Source of the DNA: DATMNI01 sp035570275
GTDB lineage: Bacteria; Acidobacteriota; Terriglobia; Bryobacterales; Bryobacteraceae
Length of the DNA stretch: 43,745 nt
Assembly: GCA_035570275.1 (NCBI GenBank)
Contig: DATMNI010000308.1
Coordinates: 1-43,745, forward strand
Reading direction: 5' to 3'
The translations under genes were made by a program, and so were the position numbers. The notes beneath the pieces were generated by a model. That model saw only the letters and a list, made by a program, of their open reading frames with translations, was not told the origin of the DNA and made no database searches. Below, in pieces: positions 16,911-25,695 of the stretch (position 1 is its first letter; every line of letters starts with the position of its first letter).

Positions 16911-17588
16911 ATGCTCGATAAGAAAAAGAGCGCTGCTGCCAAGGCGACCGCAGAAAGGCGAATGACTCAACCACAGGTATCCAAGGCTGCTAAAACGGCC
17001 GACCCGCTTCGGGTGGTTTCCCCTTCCCGGGTAACGGAAACGGGCACGGTGCCGATCTCTACCGTGTCGAGTTCTACCGTGCCGGGTTCTACCGGGTCGG
17101 GTTCTACCAGGCAACTGGGCAACTTTGAAGCCGGTATCCGGTTCTTCCATGCCCGCAAGCTCAAAGAGGCCCGCGAACAGTTTGTGGAAGCCGCCGCCGG
17201 ACCCGAGCGCGATGTGGCGCAGCGCGCCAGACTGCACATGGCGATGTGCGACCGCCGCCTGCAGCAGGCCACGGTGAGCCTGGGGTCGGCGGAAGACTAT
17301 TACAATTACGGCATCGCCCTGATCAACTCCCGCAATGTGGCGGAGGCCCGGACGCACCTGGAAAAGGCGCTGCAGATCGCACCCGGCGCGGACCACATTC
17401 ACTATGCTTTGGCCCTGGCCCAAGCCCTGTCCGGCGATGTGGCAAGCGCCTACGATAACCTGAAACGGGCGATCGAATTGGAACCGCGCAATCGCATCAT
17501 CGCCCGCCAGGACGCCGATTTCAGCCCGCTGGCGCACCAACCGCCCTTCGACGCTCTGCTCCATCCGGCCAAGAAAAGCGGCTGGTAG
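16911..17588 (+). CDS. TPR-repeat protein upstream of yvcK
   Basis: A 225-residue soluble protein. Residues 1-65 are low complexity, partly encoded by four tandem 15-bp units (17058-17110) that yield STVSS, STVPG, STGSG and STRQL. From residue 70 there are three TPR-like helical pairs: FEAGIRFFHARKLKEAREQF, then EDYYNYGIALINSRNVAEAR, then DHIHYALALAQALSGDVASAY and RAIELEPRN. No signal peptide or enzyme motif is visible, so a scaffolding role is likely. Only five bases separate its stop from yvcK, indicating one operon. The recognised TPR region and spacing make the gene secure, but its partner is unknown. Confidence 0.87.
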   Translation: MLDKKKSAAAKATAERRMTQPQVSKAAKTADPLRVVSPSRVTETGTVPISTVSSSTVPGSTGSGSTRQLGNFEAGIRFFHARKLKEAREQFVEAAAGPERDVAQRARLHMAMCDRRLQQATVSLGSAEDYYNYGIALINSRNVAEARTHLEKALQIAPGADHIHYALALAQALSGDVASAYDNLKRAIELEPRNRIIARQDADFSPLAHQPPFDALLHPAKKSGW

Positions 17589-17593
17589 CCGCA

Positions 17594-18601
17594 ATGGACG
17601 ATACCTCTTCGCTTCGCATAGTCGCCATCGGTGGCGGCACCGGCCTCTCCTCGCTGCTGCAAGGGCTGAAGCACTATACCCACCCGGGCGACCCGTCAAC
17701 TCCCACGGTAGACATCACTGCCATCGTTACCGTCATGGACGATGGCGGCAGTTCGGGCCGCCTGCGCCGCGAATTCGACGTTCTGCCTCCCGGCGATATC
17801 CGCAACTGCATGGTGGCGCTTAGCCAGGATTCCGCCCTGCTTTCCCGCCTCTTTCAGCACCGGTTTACGAGCGGGCGCGGACTCAAAGGGCATAGCTTCG
17901 GCAACCTGTTCCTGATGTGCCTGACGCAGATTATGGGCGATTTTCCCGAGGCCATCAAGGCATCCTCCGAGGTGCTCAAGATTGCCGGCCGCATTTACCC
18001 TGCAACCACCGGCAATGTGGCTTTGGAAGCTACCCTGCAGGATGGATCCCACGTGGTTGGCGAAACCCGCATCAGCCGCAGCCGCAGCCGCATCAAGGCC
18101 GTCCGGCTGCGCCCGCGCAAAGTGCGCCCCCTGCCCGCCACTCTGAGCGCCATCGCGGATGCCGACCTGATCACCATGGGCCCCGGTTCGCTGTTCACCA
18201 GCGTCATTCCCAACCTGTTGGTGGATGGCATTCCACAAGCCATACGGTCGTCGCCGGCGCTGAAGGCCTATTTCGTGAACCTGATGGGCCAGCCCGGAGA
18301 GACCCTGGAATTCCGCGCCTCCGACCACGTGCGCGCCCTTCAAAAACACGCTGGCGGGCCGTTGCTGGATTACGCCGTCGTCAACATCCGCGCCATCACT
18401 TCCGCCATGAAGAAGCGCTATGCCAAGCAAGCCGCGCTACCGGTGGAAAACGACCTCGACGCCATCTTCAAGATGGGCATCAAGGTGGTGGCCGGCAACC
18501 TGGCCAGCCACGGCGCCTCGGTCAAGCACGACCCGGCAGCCACCGCGGCCCTGCTGGTGAAACTGGCACAGGAAGGCCGCCGGCGCCGGAACCGCGTGTA
18601 A
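17594..18601 (+). CDS. yvcK: YvcK/CofD-like protein (gluconeogenesis factor family)
   Basis: A 335-residue cytoplasmic protein. It opens with a Rossmann-type loop IGGGTGLSSLLQGLK, followed by VTVMDDGGSSGRLRREF and PPGDIRNC, all hallmarks of YvcK, which binds UDP-sugars and supports cell shape and growth on gluconeogenic carbon. The GRGLKGHSFGNLFL block and the MGPGSLFTSVIPNLLV block are also intact. The C terminus is basic (GRRRRNRV). In many bacteria yvcK sits with rapZ and whiA; here its neighbour is the TPR gene. The rarity of that pairing is worth noting but is judged from memory. Confidence 0.93.
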   Translation: MDDTSSLRIVAIGGGTGLSSLLQGLKHYTHPGDPSTPTVDITAIVTVMDDGGSSGRLRREFDVLPPGDIRNCMVALSQDSALLSRLFQHRFTSGRGLKGHSFGNLFLMCLTQIMGDFPEAIKASSEVLKIAGRIYPATTGNVALEATLQDGSHVVGETRISRSRSRIKAVRLRPRKVRPLPATLSAIADADLITMGPGSLFTSVIPNLLVDGIPQAIRSSPALKAYFVNLMGQPGETLEFRASDHVRALQKHAGGPLLDYAVVNIRAITSAMKKRYAKQAALPVENDLDAIFKMGIKVVAGNLASHGASVKHDPAATAALLVKLAQEGRRRRNRV

Positions 18602-18617
18602 CTCTGGATGTCTAACT

Positions 18618-18990
18618 CTAGCGAGGATCTGCTTCAGACCGAAAGTGTTCTTCACCACAGAGACACGGAGCTGCAGAGCGAGCGCTGAGGAAGACCAAAA
18701 CTGATATTGCTTTCTGCATCGGTCGTAGTTTGTGACAATCCGGGGTTGGCGCGCGGAGGAAGCAGAGACACTCGCATGCTGACGCTGCGAAGCCTTTGAA
18801 GATGGTTGAGGCCGGGACCTTTACGCACCGCCGCGTGGCGATAGCGCACCCATGTCTCGGCTTCCTGTGCACACCAACCTGGCATATACAGCGGCAACCC
18901 TACCTGTGTGCACGGCATGCCTCAGTGCCTCTGCTCTGCGACTTCTTCCGCGTCTCGCCGTCTCTGCGGTTAACAGAAACTGACTCATTC
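18618..18990. repeat. Dispersed MITE-like element, copy 2 (373 bp)
   Basis: Matches copy 1 (7995-8260) from CTAGCGAGG to TGACTCATTC. It carries about 105 bp more between GAGCGCTG and ACGCTGCGAAGCC. The extra segment is bounded by GCTG words, so copy 1 could be a deletion derivative. Its ends contain CACAGAGACACGGAG and the inverted TCTCTGCGGTTAA. It begins 17 bp after the yvcK stop codon, as copy 1 begins at the stop of the glycosylase gene. Confidence 0.9.
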
Positions 18991-19574
18991 CGCCGTCCCC
19001 GAGGGAGAACTAGCCCAATTTTCCGCCCTTCTGTGGACGAGGTATCGAAATGGAAAGACGTGCTGGTTTAGCACGGCGGTATTGACTGGGTGACTCTTCG
19101 ATTAGTTCTATTCGCAACAAGCGGCGCTCTGGAATCCGCTTCTCTTTGTTGCGGGCCAGCAGTTGTCAATCCATGACGCAACCTTCCGTGTACGTTTGGC
19201 GTCTTGATCGATTCTGATCGTTTCCCGTTTCGTCTTGACTTCCTCGGTTCGGGCTGATAGCATTTTTCACGAGGCTCAAAGTTATGCAATTGACATTGCA
19301 TAATATGCAGTTTTTTTTAGAGACCTGCGATGAAGCAGTGGGCTTACATGGAGTGAAGAAGGCTGAGACTCACCAGCCGGCACTCCAAGGCGGGCCGTCG
19401 GCGATGCAACAGGTCACGGCGCGAAATGGCCGGCGCTTCCACGCCAGCAGGCGCCCTCTCCGTTTGCGCGCGTCCGCGCGCGGGGGCCCCCATCGCGCAG
19501 GCTGGAGGTTGCCTGTTTAGCCGGCTGGCCCTTGGTATTTCGTGCGCTCAGCCGCCCGTCTGGAAGGAGTAGCG
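18991..19574. other. Intergenic stretch without a supported gene
   Basis: No convincing gene in either strand. A frame ending VDEVSKWKDVLV near 19071 could be the tail of a lost gene but is not identifiable. A GC-rich hairpin (GCGCGCGTCCGCGCGC, about 19466-19481) and the inverted repeat at 19284-19301 are the only structures seen. The stretch probably includes the promoter of the following operon. Confidence 0.5.
19284..19301. promoter_or_regulatory. Perfect inverted repeat ATGCAAT-TGAC-ATTGCAT
   Basis: Seven-base arms with a four-base centre in an AT-rich island, followed by AATATGCAG and eight T residues. It lies about 275 bp ahead of the DUF1080/FG-GAP gene. It could be an operator. The nearby T-run also allows a weak terminator reading, although the stem is short. 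Confidence 0.45.
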
Positions 19575-21560
19575 ATGTCTAAGAGAACCCGCGCCTTAAG
19601 CGCCCTGGCAGCGGTTTGCGTGCTGGTCTCGGCGATCCTGGCAGCCAGTCAGAACTTTCTCCCCGACGCAGTATTCAAAGGGTCTACGCTGACGGGATGG
19701 CATCCATTAGGCCAGGCCGGCTGGCGCGCGGAGAATGGCGAAATCATCGGTATGCCGCGGCAGGGCGGTGGCTGGCTGGTTCTCGATAAGGCCTACCAGG
19801 ACATCGCGTTCTACGCCTCGCTCCGTTGCAGCGGCGCCTGCCAGACCGGCGTGCTGCTGCGTGCCGATAAAACTCCCGAAGGTCTAAGAGGCGTCTATGT
19901 GTCGCTGAACGAGGGTGACGTCGCCTTCTACGATGTGGTCCTGGACGCGCAGGGGAACGAACTCCGCCGCAGCAAATTGGGACCCGGTCCGGGCCCGATG
20001 ATCCGCATGGCCAGCGGACGGTTCAGCGGCGGAGAAGATCTGGTACCCGGTTTCTCGAAGCCGGCGCCGACCCGTGCGGAGATGGAAGCGGCTGCGGCCA
20101 AGGCGGCGGCGCCCGCCGGTGGTGGCGGCGCTGGACGTGGGGGACGCGGCGGCGCACCGGCCCTGAGCGCGGACGAGTGGCACACGGCGCAAATCATCCT
20201 GGATGCCGATGTTCTAAGCCTGTCGATCGACGGACGGGGCGCCGGCAGCGCCACCACCAGCGATCGGATGATGGGGTTCGGGCCAATCGCGCTCTATGCC
20301 GGCGGTTCCGGCGAGGTTGGCTTCAAAGAGGTATCTTATAAAGACCTCAATTCCAAGATCGAACCCAAGGAGACCGTTTCGCCGAATTTCCAGATGCAGC
20401 GCATCAGCGACTTCTACTATGGGTGGTGTGCCGCGGCCGCCGATATCAATCGCGACGGCGTCATGGATGTGATCGCCGGCCCATTCTACTATCTTGGACC
20501 CGGCTATACCGAAAGAAGAGAGTTCACTGCCGCTCGAACATACAACCCGAGCAATCAGTTCGCGCAGGGAATGGTGAACTTCGCTTACGATTTTACCGGT
20601 GACGGCTGGCCGGACATTCTGATGGTGGACCAACGGCCGATCTACCTGTATGTCAATCCCAGAGGCGAATCGCGGCGGTGGGATCGCTATAATGTCGTTC
20701 CGCAGGCATCGACGGAGATCGAACTGCTTAAGGATATCGACGGGGATGGGAAACCTGCCGTGCTCTTCGGCGGCGACGGCGCCATGGCCTATGCCAAACC
20801 GGACCCGGCGCACCCCACCGCACCGTGGATTGTGCACAAGATCTCCGAGCGGATGGGCGTAGGAGCGCACGGAATGGGTGTGGGAGACATTAACGGCGAC
20901 GGCCGGATGGATGTAGTTGGCCCGCGCGGTTGGTGGGAGCATCCGCCTCAAGGTTCCACACAGGAGACTTGGACTTTCCACGCCGCGGCATTCGGCAGCG
21001 GCGGCGCCGAGATGGGAGTTTACGACGTGAACGGCGATGGGCTGAACGATGTGGTAACCGCTCTTTCGGCTCACGGATGGGGGCTCGCCTGGTTCGAGCA
21101 GAAGCGGGACAAGGAAGGAAACATCTCGTTTGTGCAGCACGCCATCATGGGCGATTTCTCGACGAAGAACGCCGGCGGCGTCACCTTTTCAGAGCCTCAC
21201 GGCGTCACCTTCGCGGATCTGGATGGCGACGGCATACCCGACTTGATCGTCGGCAAGCGATACTGGTCGCATCTGGAGAGCTACACGGACCCCGATCCTT
21301 ACGGGCCCGCCGTGCTGTATTGGTACCGAACCGTGCGCAACCCCAAGGCGGAGGGCGGAGCCGAATTTGTGCCGGAGCTGATCCACAATCGCTCGGGAGT
21401 CGGTTCTCACCTGGCTGCCGTGGATCTGAACGGGGATGGCGCCATCGATATCATCACCTCTACCAGTCGGGGCACATTCATTTTCTGGAACCAGATGCAC
21501 CCGGCCAAGACTGGCGTGGGCAAGACAGGTATCAGCAAGAATGGCGTGAGCAAAAAGTAA
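19575..21560 (+). CDS. Secreted DUF1080 plus FG-GAP/VCBS repeat protein
   Basis: A 661-residue exported protein. A signal peptide covers residues 1-29 (ALAAVCVLVSAILAAS). Residues 30-250 form a DUF1080-type concanavalin-like domain (FLPDAVFKGSTLTGWHP, WRAENGEIIG), the fold found in 3-keto-glycoside hydrolases and carbohydrate-binding modules. It contains a Gly/Ala insert around 175-195. From about 275, FG-GAP-like beta-propeller blades carry calcium loops such as DINRDGVMD, DINGDGRMD, DVNGDGLND, DLDGDGIPD and DLNGDGAID. The tail TGVGKTGISKNGVSKK is encoded by a short duplicated word. The ATG at 19575 follows AAGGAGT. The gene overlaps the next by one base (TAATG), so the two products are probably made together in the envelope. 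Confidence 0.9.
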   Translation: MSKRTRALSALAAVCVLVSAILAASQNFLPDAVFKGSTLTGWHPLGQAGWRAENGEIIGMPRQGGGWLVLDKAYQDIAFYASLRCSGACQTGVLLRADKTPEGLRGVYVSLNEGDVAFYDVVLDAQGNELRRSKLGPGPGPMIRMASGRFSGGEDLVPGFSKPAPTRAEMEAAAAKAAAPAGGGGAGRGGRGGAPALSADEWHTAQIILDADVLSLSIDGRGAGSATTSDRMMGFGPIALYAGGSGEVGFKEVSYKDLNSKIEPKETVSPNFQMQRISDFYYGWCAAAADINRDGVMDVIAGPFYYLGPGYTERREFTAARTYNPSNQFAQGMVNFAYDFTGDGWPDILMVDQRPIYLYVNPRGESRRWDRYNVVPQASTEIELLKDIDGDGKPAVLFGGDGAMAYAKPDPAHPTAPWIVHKISERMGVGAHGMGVGDINGDGRMDVVGPRGWWEHPPQGSTQETWTFHAAAFGSGGAEMGVYDVNGDGLNDVVTALSAHGWGLAWFEQKRDKEGNISFVQHAIMGDFSTKNAGGVTFSEPHGVTFADLDGDGIPDLIVGKRYWSHLESYTDPDPYGPAVLYWYRTVRNPKAEGGAEFVPELIHNRSGVGSHLAAVDLNGDGAIDIITSTSRGTFIFWNQMHPAKTGVGKTGISKNGVSKK

Positions 21561-23488
21561 TGCCACGGACCAACCACATGCGAGCCCTGGCAATCACAGT
21601 CCTGGCACTCACAGTTCTGGCAGCGGCCATCGCCCCCGTGGCGGACGCCCAGCGTGACTGGCCTGTCTACGGTCACGATCCCGGCGGGCTGCAGTATTCG
21701 CCGCTCCAGGAGATCGACACCAGGAATGTGGCAAAGTTGCAGGTCGCCTGGACCTACGATACACGCCCTGCCGCGGTGCCTGCATCGGAAGGCGTGGAAG
21801 CCAGGCCGGCGCCTCGCAACCGGGCCTCACAAGCAACGCCTCTGATGGTCGGGGACGTCTTATACCTTTCCACGCCTTATAACCGCGTGATCGCGATGGA
21901 GCCGGAAACCGGCAGGAAGATCTGGGAGTACGAATCCGAGTACACGCCGTCCGGCCGCGGCATCGCTTACTGGGCCGGCGATGAAGTGTTACCGCCCCAG
22001 ATTGTGGTTGGCACCATGAACGGCTGGCTCTTTACCCTGAATGCCAGAACCGGCAAGTTGACCACCAGTTTTGGCGACAACGGAAAAGTGAATCTCAAAA
22101 CCGGGGTTGCGGATAACTTTCCGCGGGGCCGGTATGGCATGTCGTCGCCAGGCGCAATCTACAAGAATTTGATCGTCACCGGCGCGCAACTGCAGGAAGA
22201 ACCGGCCAACGGGCCCAGTGGCGACATCCGCGCGTGGGACATTCACACAGGAAAGCTGGTGTGGACGTTTCACACCGTTCCCCGTCCGGGCGAGCGCAAC
22301 CACGATGCCTGGCAGGAGGACCAGTGGGCAGACCGGTCGGGCGCAAATGCGTGGGGCTTCATGACGGTGGACGTGCAGCGAGGGATGTTGTTCGTGCCAC
22401 TGGGCACGCCCACGCCGGATTTCTACGGCGGAAGTCGAAAAGGGTCGAACCTGTACGGGTCATCCTTGGTGGCCTTGGACGCCGCCACCGGCAAACTCAA
22501 GTGGTACTTTCAGACCACACATCACGACAACTGGGACTATGATGTGACCGCCGCTCCCTCGCTGATCGATGTGACCAGGGACGGCAGGAAGATCCCCGCC
22601 GTGGCGCAATGGACCAAGCAGGGGCTGTTGTTCTTTTTCGACCGTCTGACGGGCGAACCGATATATAAGGTGGAGGAGCGCGAGGTGCTCTCCGATAATC
22701 CGAACCCCGGCGACAAGAACTGGCCGACACAGCCGTTCCCGGTCAAGCCGCCGCCACTGGCGCGAATGAGCTTCCAGGCCGACGAGGTCGCAAGAGTGAC
22801 TCCGGAGCACGAAGCCTACTGCAAAGAGTTGCTGGCTCTGGAGGACGGTGCAATGGGCGGCGGTCCTTATGCCCAGTACGGTCCAAAGCTGAGGGTGATC
22901 TTTCCCGGCTGGGTTGGTGGAGGCAACTGGAGCCCCCCGGCGTTTCATCCGGACTTAGGCTACCTCTTTGTTACTTCTCATGACTTAGGAAACTTGAATA
23001 AGATGGTGCCGTCCGCCGATGGTTCCACATTCCGCCGTGTCGGGGCGCAGGGCGCTCCAGGGAATTCCGGCGGCAGATTCTGGGACGGGGCGAAGAGATG
23101 GCCGTGCCAGCAGCCGCCTTGGAGCGAGATTATCGCGGTAAATGTGAATACCGGCGATGTCGCCTGGCGCTCTCCCCTGGGCTCCTTCGAGGAACTGGAT
23201 GCGCTGGGCGTGCCGAAGACGGGCACGCCTGAACCCCGCGGCGGTCCCATTGCCACGGCCGGTGGCTTGCTGTTCATCGGCGCGGCCATCGACCGCCGCT
23301 TTCGCGCTCTGGACGCGCGGACGGGGAAAGAGCTTTGGGCAGCCAAACTGGTCGATGCCGCGAAGGCCACGCCGATTACCTATCAAGGAAAGAATGGAAA
23401 GCAATACATAGCCATCCTGGCAGGCGGCGGAGAGAACCGGGGAGCGGACAACCCGGGTGGGCGGTTGTACGTTTTCGCCTTGCCGTAG
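21560..23488 (+). CDS. PQQ-dependent dehydrogenase (quinoprotein glucose dehydrogenase-like)
   Basis: A 642-residue periplasmic oxidoreductase. A signal peptide (MRALAITVLALTVLAAAIAP) precedes the propeller, which opens with RDWPVYGHDPGGLQYSPL, the entry typical of PQQ enzymes. Blade motifs with W-docking character include DAATGKLKWYFQTTHHDNWDYD and the C-terminal DARTGKELW. It lacks a CxxCH haem motif, so electrons would leave through a separate acceptor. Substrate is probably a sugar or alcohol; this cannot be fixed from sequence. The start at 21560 overlaps the upstream stop as TAATG; an ATG at 21578 is an alternative that keeps the signal peptide. No PQQ biosynthesis genes lie in the window. 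Confidence 0.9.
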   Translation: MPRTNHMRALAITVLALTVLAAAIAPVADAQRDWPVYGHDPGGLQYSPLQEIDTRNVAKLQVAWTYDTRPAAVPASEGVEARPAPRNRASQATPLMVGDVLYLSTPYNRVIAMEPETGRKIWEYESEYTPSGRGIAYWAGDEVLPPQIVVGTMNGWLFTLNARTGKLTTSFGDNGKVNLKTGVADNFPRGRYGMSSPGAIYKNLIVTGAQLQEEPANGPSGDIRAWDIHTGKLVWTFHTVPRPGERNHDAWQEDQWADRSGANAWGFMTVDVQRGMLFVPLGTPTPDFYGGSRKGSNLYGSSLVALDAATGKLKWYFQTTHHDNWDYDVTAAPSLIDVTRDGRKIPAVAQWTKQGLLFFFDRLTGEPIYKVEEREVLSDNPNPGDKNWPTQPFPVKPPPLARMSFQADEVARVTPEHEAYCKELLALEDGAMGGGPYAQYGPKLRVIFPGWVGGGNWSPPAFHPDLGYLFVTSHDLGNLNKMVPSADGSTFRRVGAQGAPGNSGGRFWDGAKRWPCQQPPWSEIIAVNVNTGDVAWRSPLGSFEELDALGVPKTGTPEPRGGPIATAGGLLFIGAAIDRRFRALDARTGKELWAAKLVDAAKATPITYQGKNGKQYIAILAGGGENRGADNPGGRLYVFALP

Positions 23489-23538
23489 CCGTGGCTGCGT
23501 CGCCGCCGCTTCACGCGCCTTCTGTTCTCCCGCTTCCT

Positions 23539-24588
23539 TTACTTTGCCGCCCCCCAGATATCCCCCACGGTGAAGCCGTCCGGGAACGGATCCTCCGGGT
23601 CCACCACATACTGGGCGAAGCCCGTGATCCAGGCCTGTCCGGAAAGCGTGGGCACCACGGCGCGGTACGGCCCCACCTGCGTCTCCTCAATCAGCCGCCC
23701 GGTGAATGTAGTCCCGAGAATCCCTTCGTGAATGAAGTCCTGCCCCACCCCCAGTTGTCCCTTGGCATAGAGCGCCGCCATCTTGGCGCAGGTCCCGGTG
23801 CCGCAGGGCGAGCGGTCCAGCACCCCGGTCCACGATTCGGGTCGCGCCCAGTCCAGGGTTCCCGTCGAAACCACTACCGTGTTCTTGCGATGCGCCTCGG
23901 GCCGCGAGGGTGGCCCCGAGATTTGCGCGATCGAAACCCCCGCGATCCCCGGGTTCTCCGGATGCACTACCGGAAGCTGTTCCCGCGTGGCGGCCTTGAT
24001 TGTCTCGGCCACCTTCACGATCTCGCGCGCTTCGTCCGGCGTCAGCCGCAAGCCAAGTTGCTGCGCGTCCGCGATTACATAGAACATGCCGCCGTAAGCC
24101 ACGTCCACGGTCACCGTGCCCAACCCTCGGACCTCAACCTTGGCATCCAGGTGCGTAGCGAATGCCGGGACGTTGCGGAAAGTCACCTTCTTCACCTTGC
24201 CGTTCCGCACCTCCGCTTCCACCCCGATCAACCCCGCCGGCGTCTCCAGTTGGAGCCGGGTCAAAGGTTCGGTGGCCGGCACCATGCCGGTTTCGATCAA
24301 CACCGTCACCACACAGATGGTGTTGGTGCCCGACATGGGCGGATACTCCACCTGCTCCATGATCACGAAGCCGGCGTCAGCCTCCGGATGGTTCGAGGGC
24401 AAAATCAGATTGCAGTTGGCGGCCGGGTACCCGCGCGGCTCGCGCAGCATGCGCAGCCGGATGTGGTCGGCGTGGCTGCGCAGATGATCCATCTTGTCCC
24501 ACATCGTCTGGCCGGGGACGTCCAGCACGCCGCCCGTAATCACCCGCCCCGGTTCGCCCGCCGCGTGCGCGTCCACCGCGGTAATCAT
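23539..24588 (-). CDS. Proline racemase-family enzyme (probable 4-hydroxyproline 2-epimerase type)
   Basis: A 349-residue cytoplasmic enzyme. The family pattern is intact: DAHAAGEPGRVITGG at the start and DRSPCGTGTCAKMAAL near 258-273, with Cys262 as one acid/base residue. The partner position reads PPMSGTNT, so Ser86 replaces the first catalytic cysteine. In this family Cys/Cys and Ser/Cys pairs are associated with epimerases and Cys/Thr with trans-3-hydroxyproline dehydratases, so an epimerase acting on hydroxyproline is the better guess. The ATG at 24588 is preferred over a TTG at 24603. It is convergent with the PQQ gene 50 bp away. Collagen-derived hydroxyproline use would fit a neighbourhood containing an S9 peptidase, but that is speculation. 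Confidence 0.88.
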   Translation of the reverse strand: MITAVDAHAAGEPGRVITGGVLDVPGQTMWDKMDHLRSHADHIRLRMLREPRGYPAANCNLILPSNHPEADAGFVIMEQVEYPPMSGTNTICVVTVLIETGMVPATEPLTRLQLETPAGLIGVEAEVRNGKVKKVTFRNVPAFATHLDAKVEVRGLGTVTVDVAYGGMFYVIADAQQLGLRLTPDEAREIVKVAETIKAATREQLPVVHPENPGIAGVSIAQISGPPSRPEAHRKNTVVVSTGTLDWARPESWTGVLDRSPCGTGTCAKMAALYAKGQLGVGQDFIHEGILGTTFTGRLIEETQVGPYRAVVPTLSGQAWITGFAQYVVDPEDPFPDGFTVGDIWGAAK

Positions 24589-24759
24589 GCTCGAAAATCG
24601 CAACCCGTCACCTCGGGTAACACGGGCATTCTTGCCTGTGTGGGTTTGGCAACCGCCACTTCACTGCTTGTAGAGTACTGCAACCTGGCACAGTAGCGGA
24701 AGGATCGCGGACAACCGGTGACAACCGGTCCCGATTGCTGATGGGCGAATGGGTTTGAG

Positions 24760-25032
24760 CTAGGCGGCGATTCTCCCCTGAGGCTCGGCTACCTCGACGT
24801 ACGCAAATAAGAAATCCCGAAATTCAGGATTCTCAAGACGGTTTGAAACGCCTTGCGCTGCAGGCACCTGTTGTCCGGCTTCGCGATAGGCGTCAAGGTT
24901 GATCCGAATGGCTTCACCGGCCGCGCGCTTGGCTGCTTCGATGTTCTCGCCGAAGGTGGCGATCGCCAAATCGGGCGCCTGCACCGCAAATCCCGTCTCG
25001 GTTTGCTCCAGCATGATCAGGAATCGCATCAT
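24760..25032 (-). CDS. hicB: HicB-like antitoxin, second locus
   Basis: A 90-residue HicB-type protein without a C-terminal DNA-binding domain. It reads MMRFLIMLEQTETGFAVQAP, then DLAIATFGENIEAAKRAAGEAI, the characteristic strand-strand-helix of the HicB fold. The start is set by the 4-base ATGA overlap with the upstream hicA frame. That hicA is frameshifted (next entry). It is unlike the hicB at 3655-4092 in length and sequence, so the two loci are independent acquisitions rather than a local duplication. Confidence 0.82.
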   Translation of the reverse strand: MMRFLIMLEQTETGFAVQAPDLAIATFGENIEAAKRAAGEAIRINLDAYREAGQQVPAAQGVSNRLENPEFRDFLFAYVEVAEPQGRIAA

Positions 25033-25228
25033 TTGAGCTCCAGTCTGATTTTCTTCACCGTGTCGACCGCTCGCCCCACCGGACATCCTTTTGAGGATGC
25101 ACGATGGTGACTATAAACCGGCTCGCCGGGTGCTTGAAGTTGTGATGGTCTCCCCTCACGCCAACCAACATCCATCCAAATTCTTCGGCCAGTTTGACCA
25201 ACTCCCAGCTTGTGTATCGCTTGGGCAT
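25029..25228 (-). pseudogene. hicA: hicA toxin with a C-terminal frameshift, second locus
   Basis: From an ATG at 25228 the frame gives MPKRYTSWELVKLAEEFG and VRGDHHNFKHPASRF, with the HicA catalytic-histidine region (GDHH), then IVTIVHPQKDV. It then runs into RWGERSTR and a stop at 25055. One base added after KDV would restore PVGRAVDTVKKIRLELK ending exactly at the ATGA overlap with hicB, as expected for a normal HicA C terminus of about 66 residues. The missing base fits CCC reduced to CC. The shift removes the last strand and helix of the toxin, so activity is doubtful, although the truncated 57-residue product still has the histidine. Confidence 0.75.
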
Positions 25229-25448
25229 GCATCAAGCTGAATTCCATTTTCCCACGCCGCTGGCATTGCGACAGTTGGCGCACCAGAAAGGTTCTAAATT
25301 GGGGAACTTCGGCGAGATGCTTCGTCCACCGCATTAGTTCGTCGCTGTTGAAACCCCCGATGCTGCTGTCCCACCGCTTCCGTTCAGCCAAATACGCCGC
25401 GTCCCGGTAGAGTCTCGCGGTAGGGGCGGGCTGAATCGCAACCCGTCC

Positions 25449-25631
25449 TCATTCTTCCAGTCCCAGGGAAACGGCCAGCGCGCCGTGTAGTTCTCTCAAC
25501 GCTGCGGGCGTCAGAGAACCGACATAATGGGTCAGAGCGGACTTCTGCAACAGCGCGGACCGGTTCTTGTTCACCCGATCCAGGCGGCCGAGCAACGCGT
25601 TGGGTAGGGTGATCGATGTCTTGACTCTCAC
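25449..25631 (-). CDS. Ribbon-helix-helix antitoxin-like protein
   Basis: A 60-residue protein starting at a GTG with VRVKTSITLPNALLGRLDRVNKN, the beta-strand and first helix of a CopG/VapB-type ribbon-helix-helix domain, followed by RSALLQKSALTHY. An upstream ATG at 25661 would add ten residues that break the usual N terminus. No complete toxin follows: the same frame continues past the stop codon for about 140 codons without a recognisable PIN, MazF or RelE motif and then enters the frameshifted hicA. It is therefore an apparently orphan antitoxin in a small cluster of TA debris. Confidence 0.75.
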   Translation of the reverse strand: MRVKTSITLPNALLGRLDRVNKNRSALLQKSALTHYVGSLTPAALRELHGALAVSLGLEE

Positions 25632-25695
25632 AAGACAATGATACTTCCGGATTCCCGACATGACGGCATATGGCAGGCCGCTGGGTGTGGCAAAA

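Noticed and set aside
19466..19481. Rho-independent terminator at GCGCGCGTCCGCGCGC
   Set aside because: The stem is possible, but no T-run follows and no gene ends just upstream on that strand.
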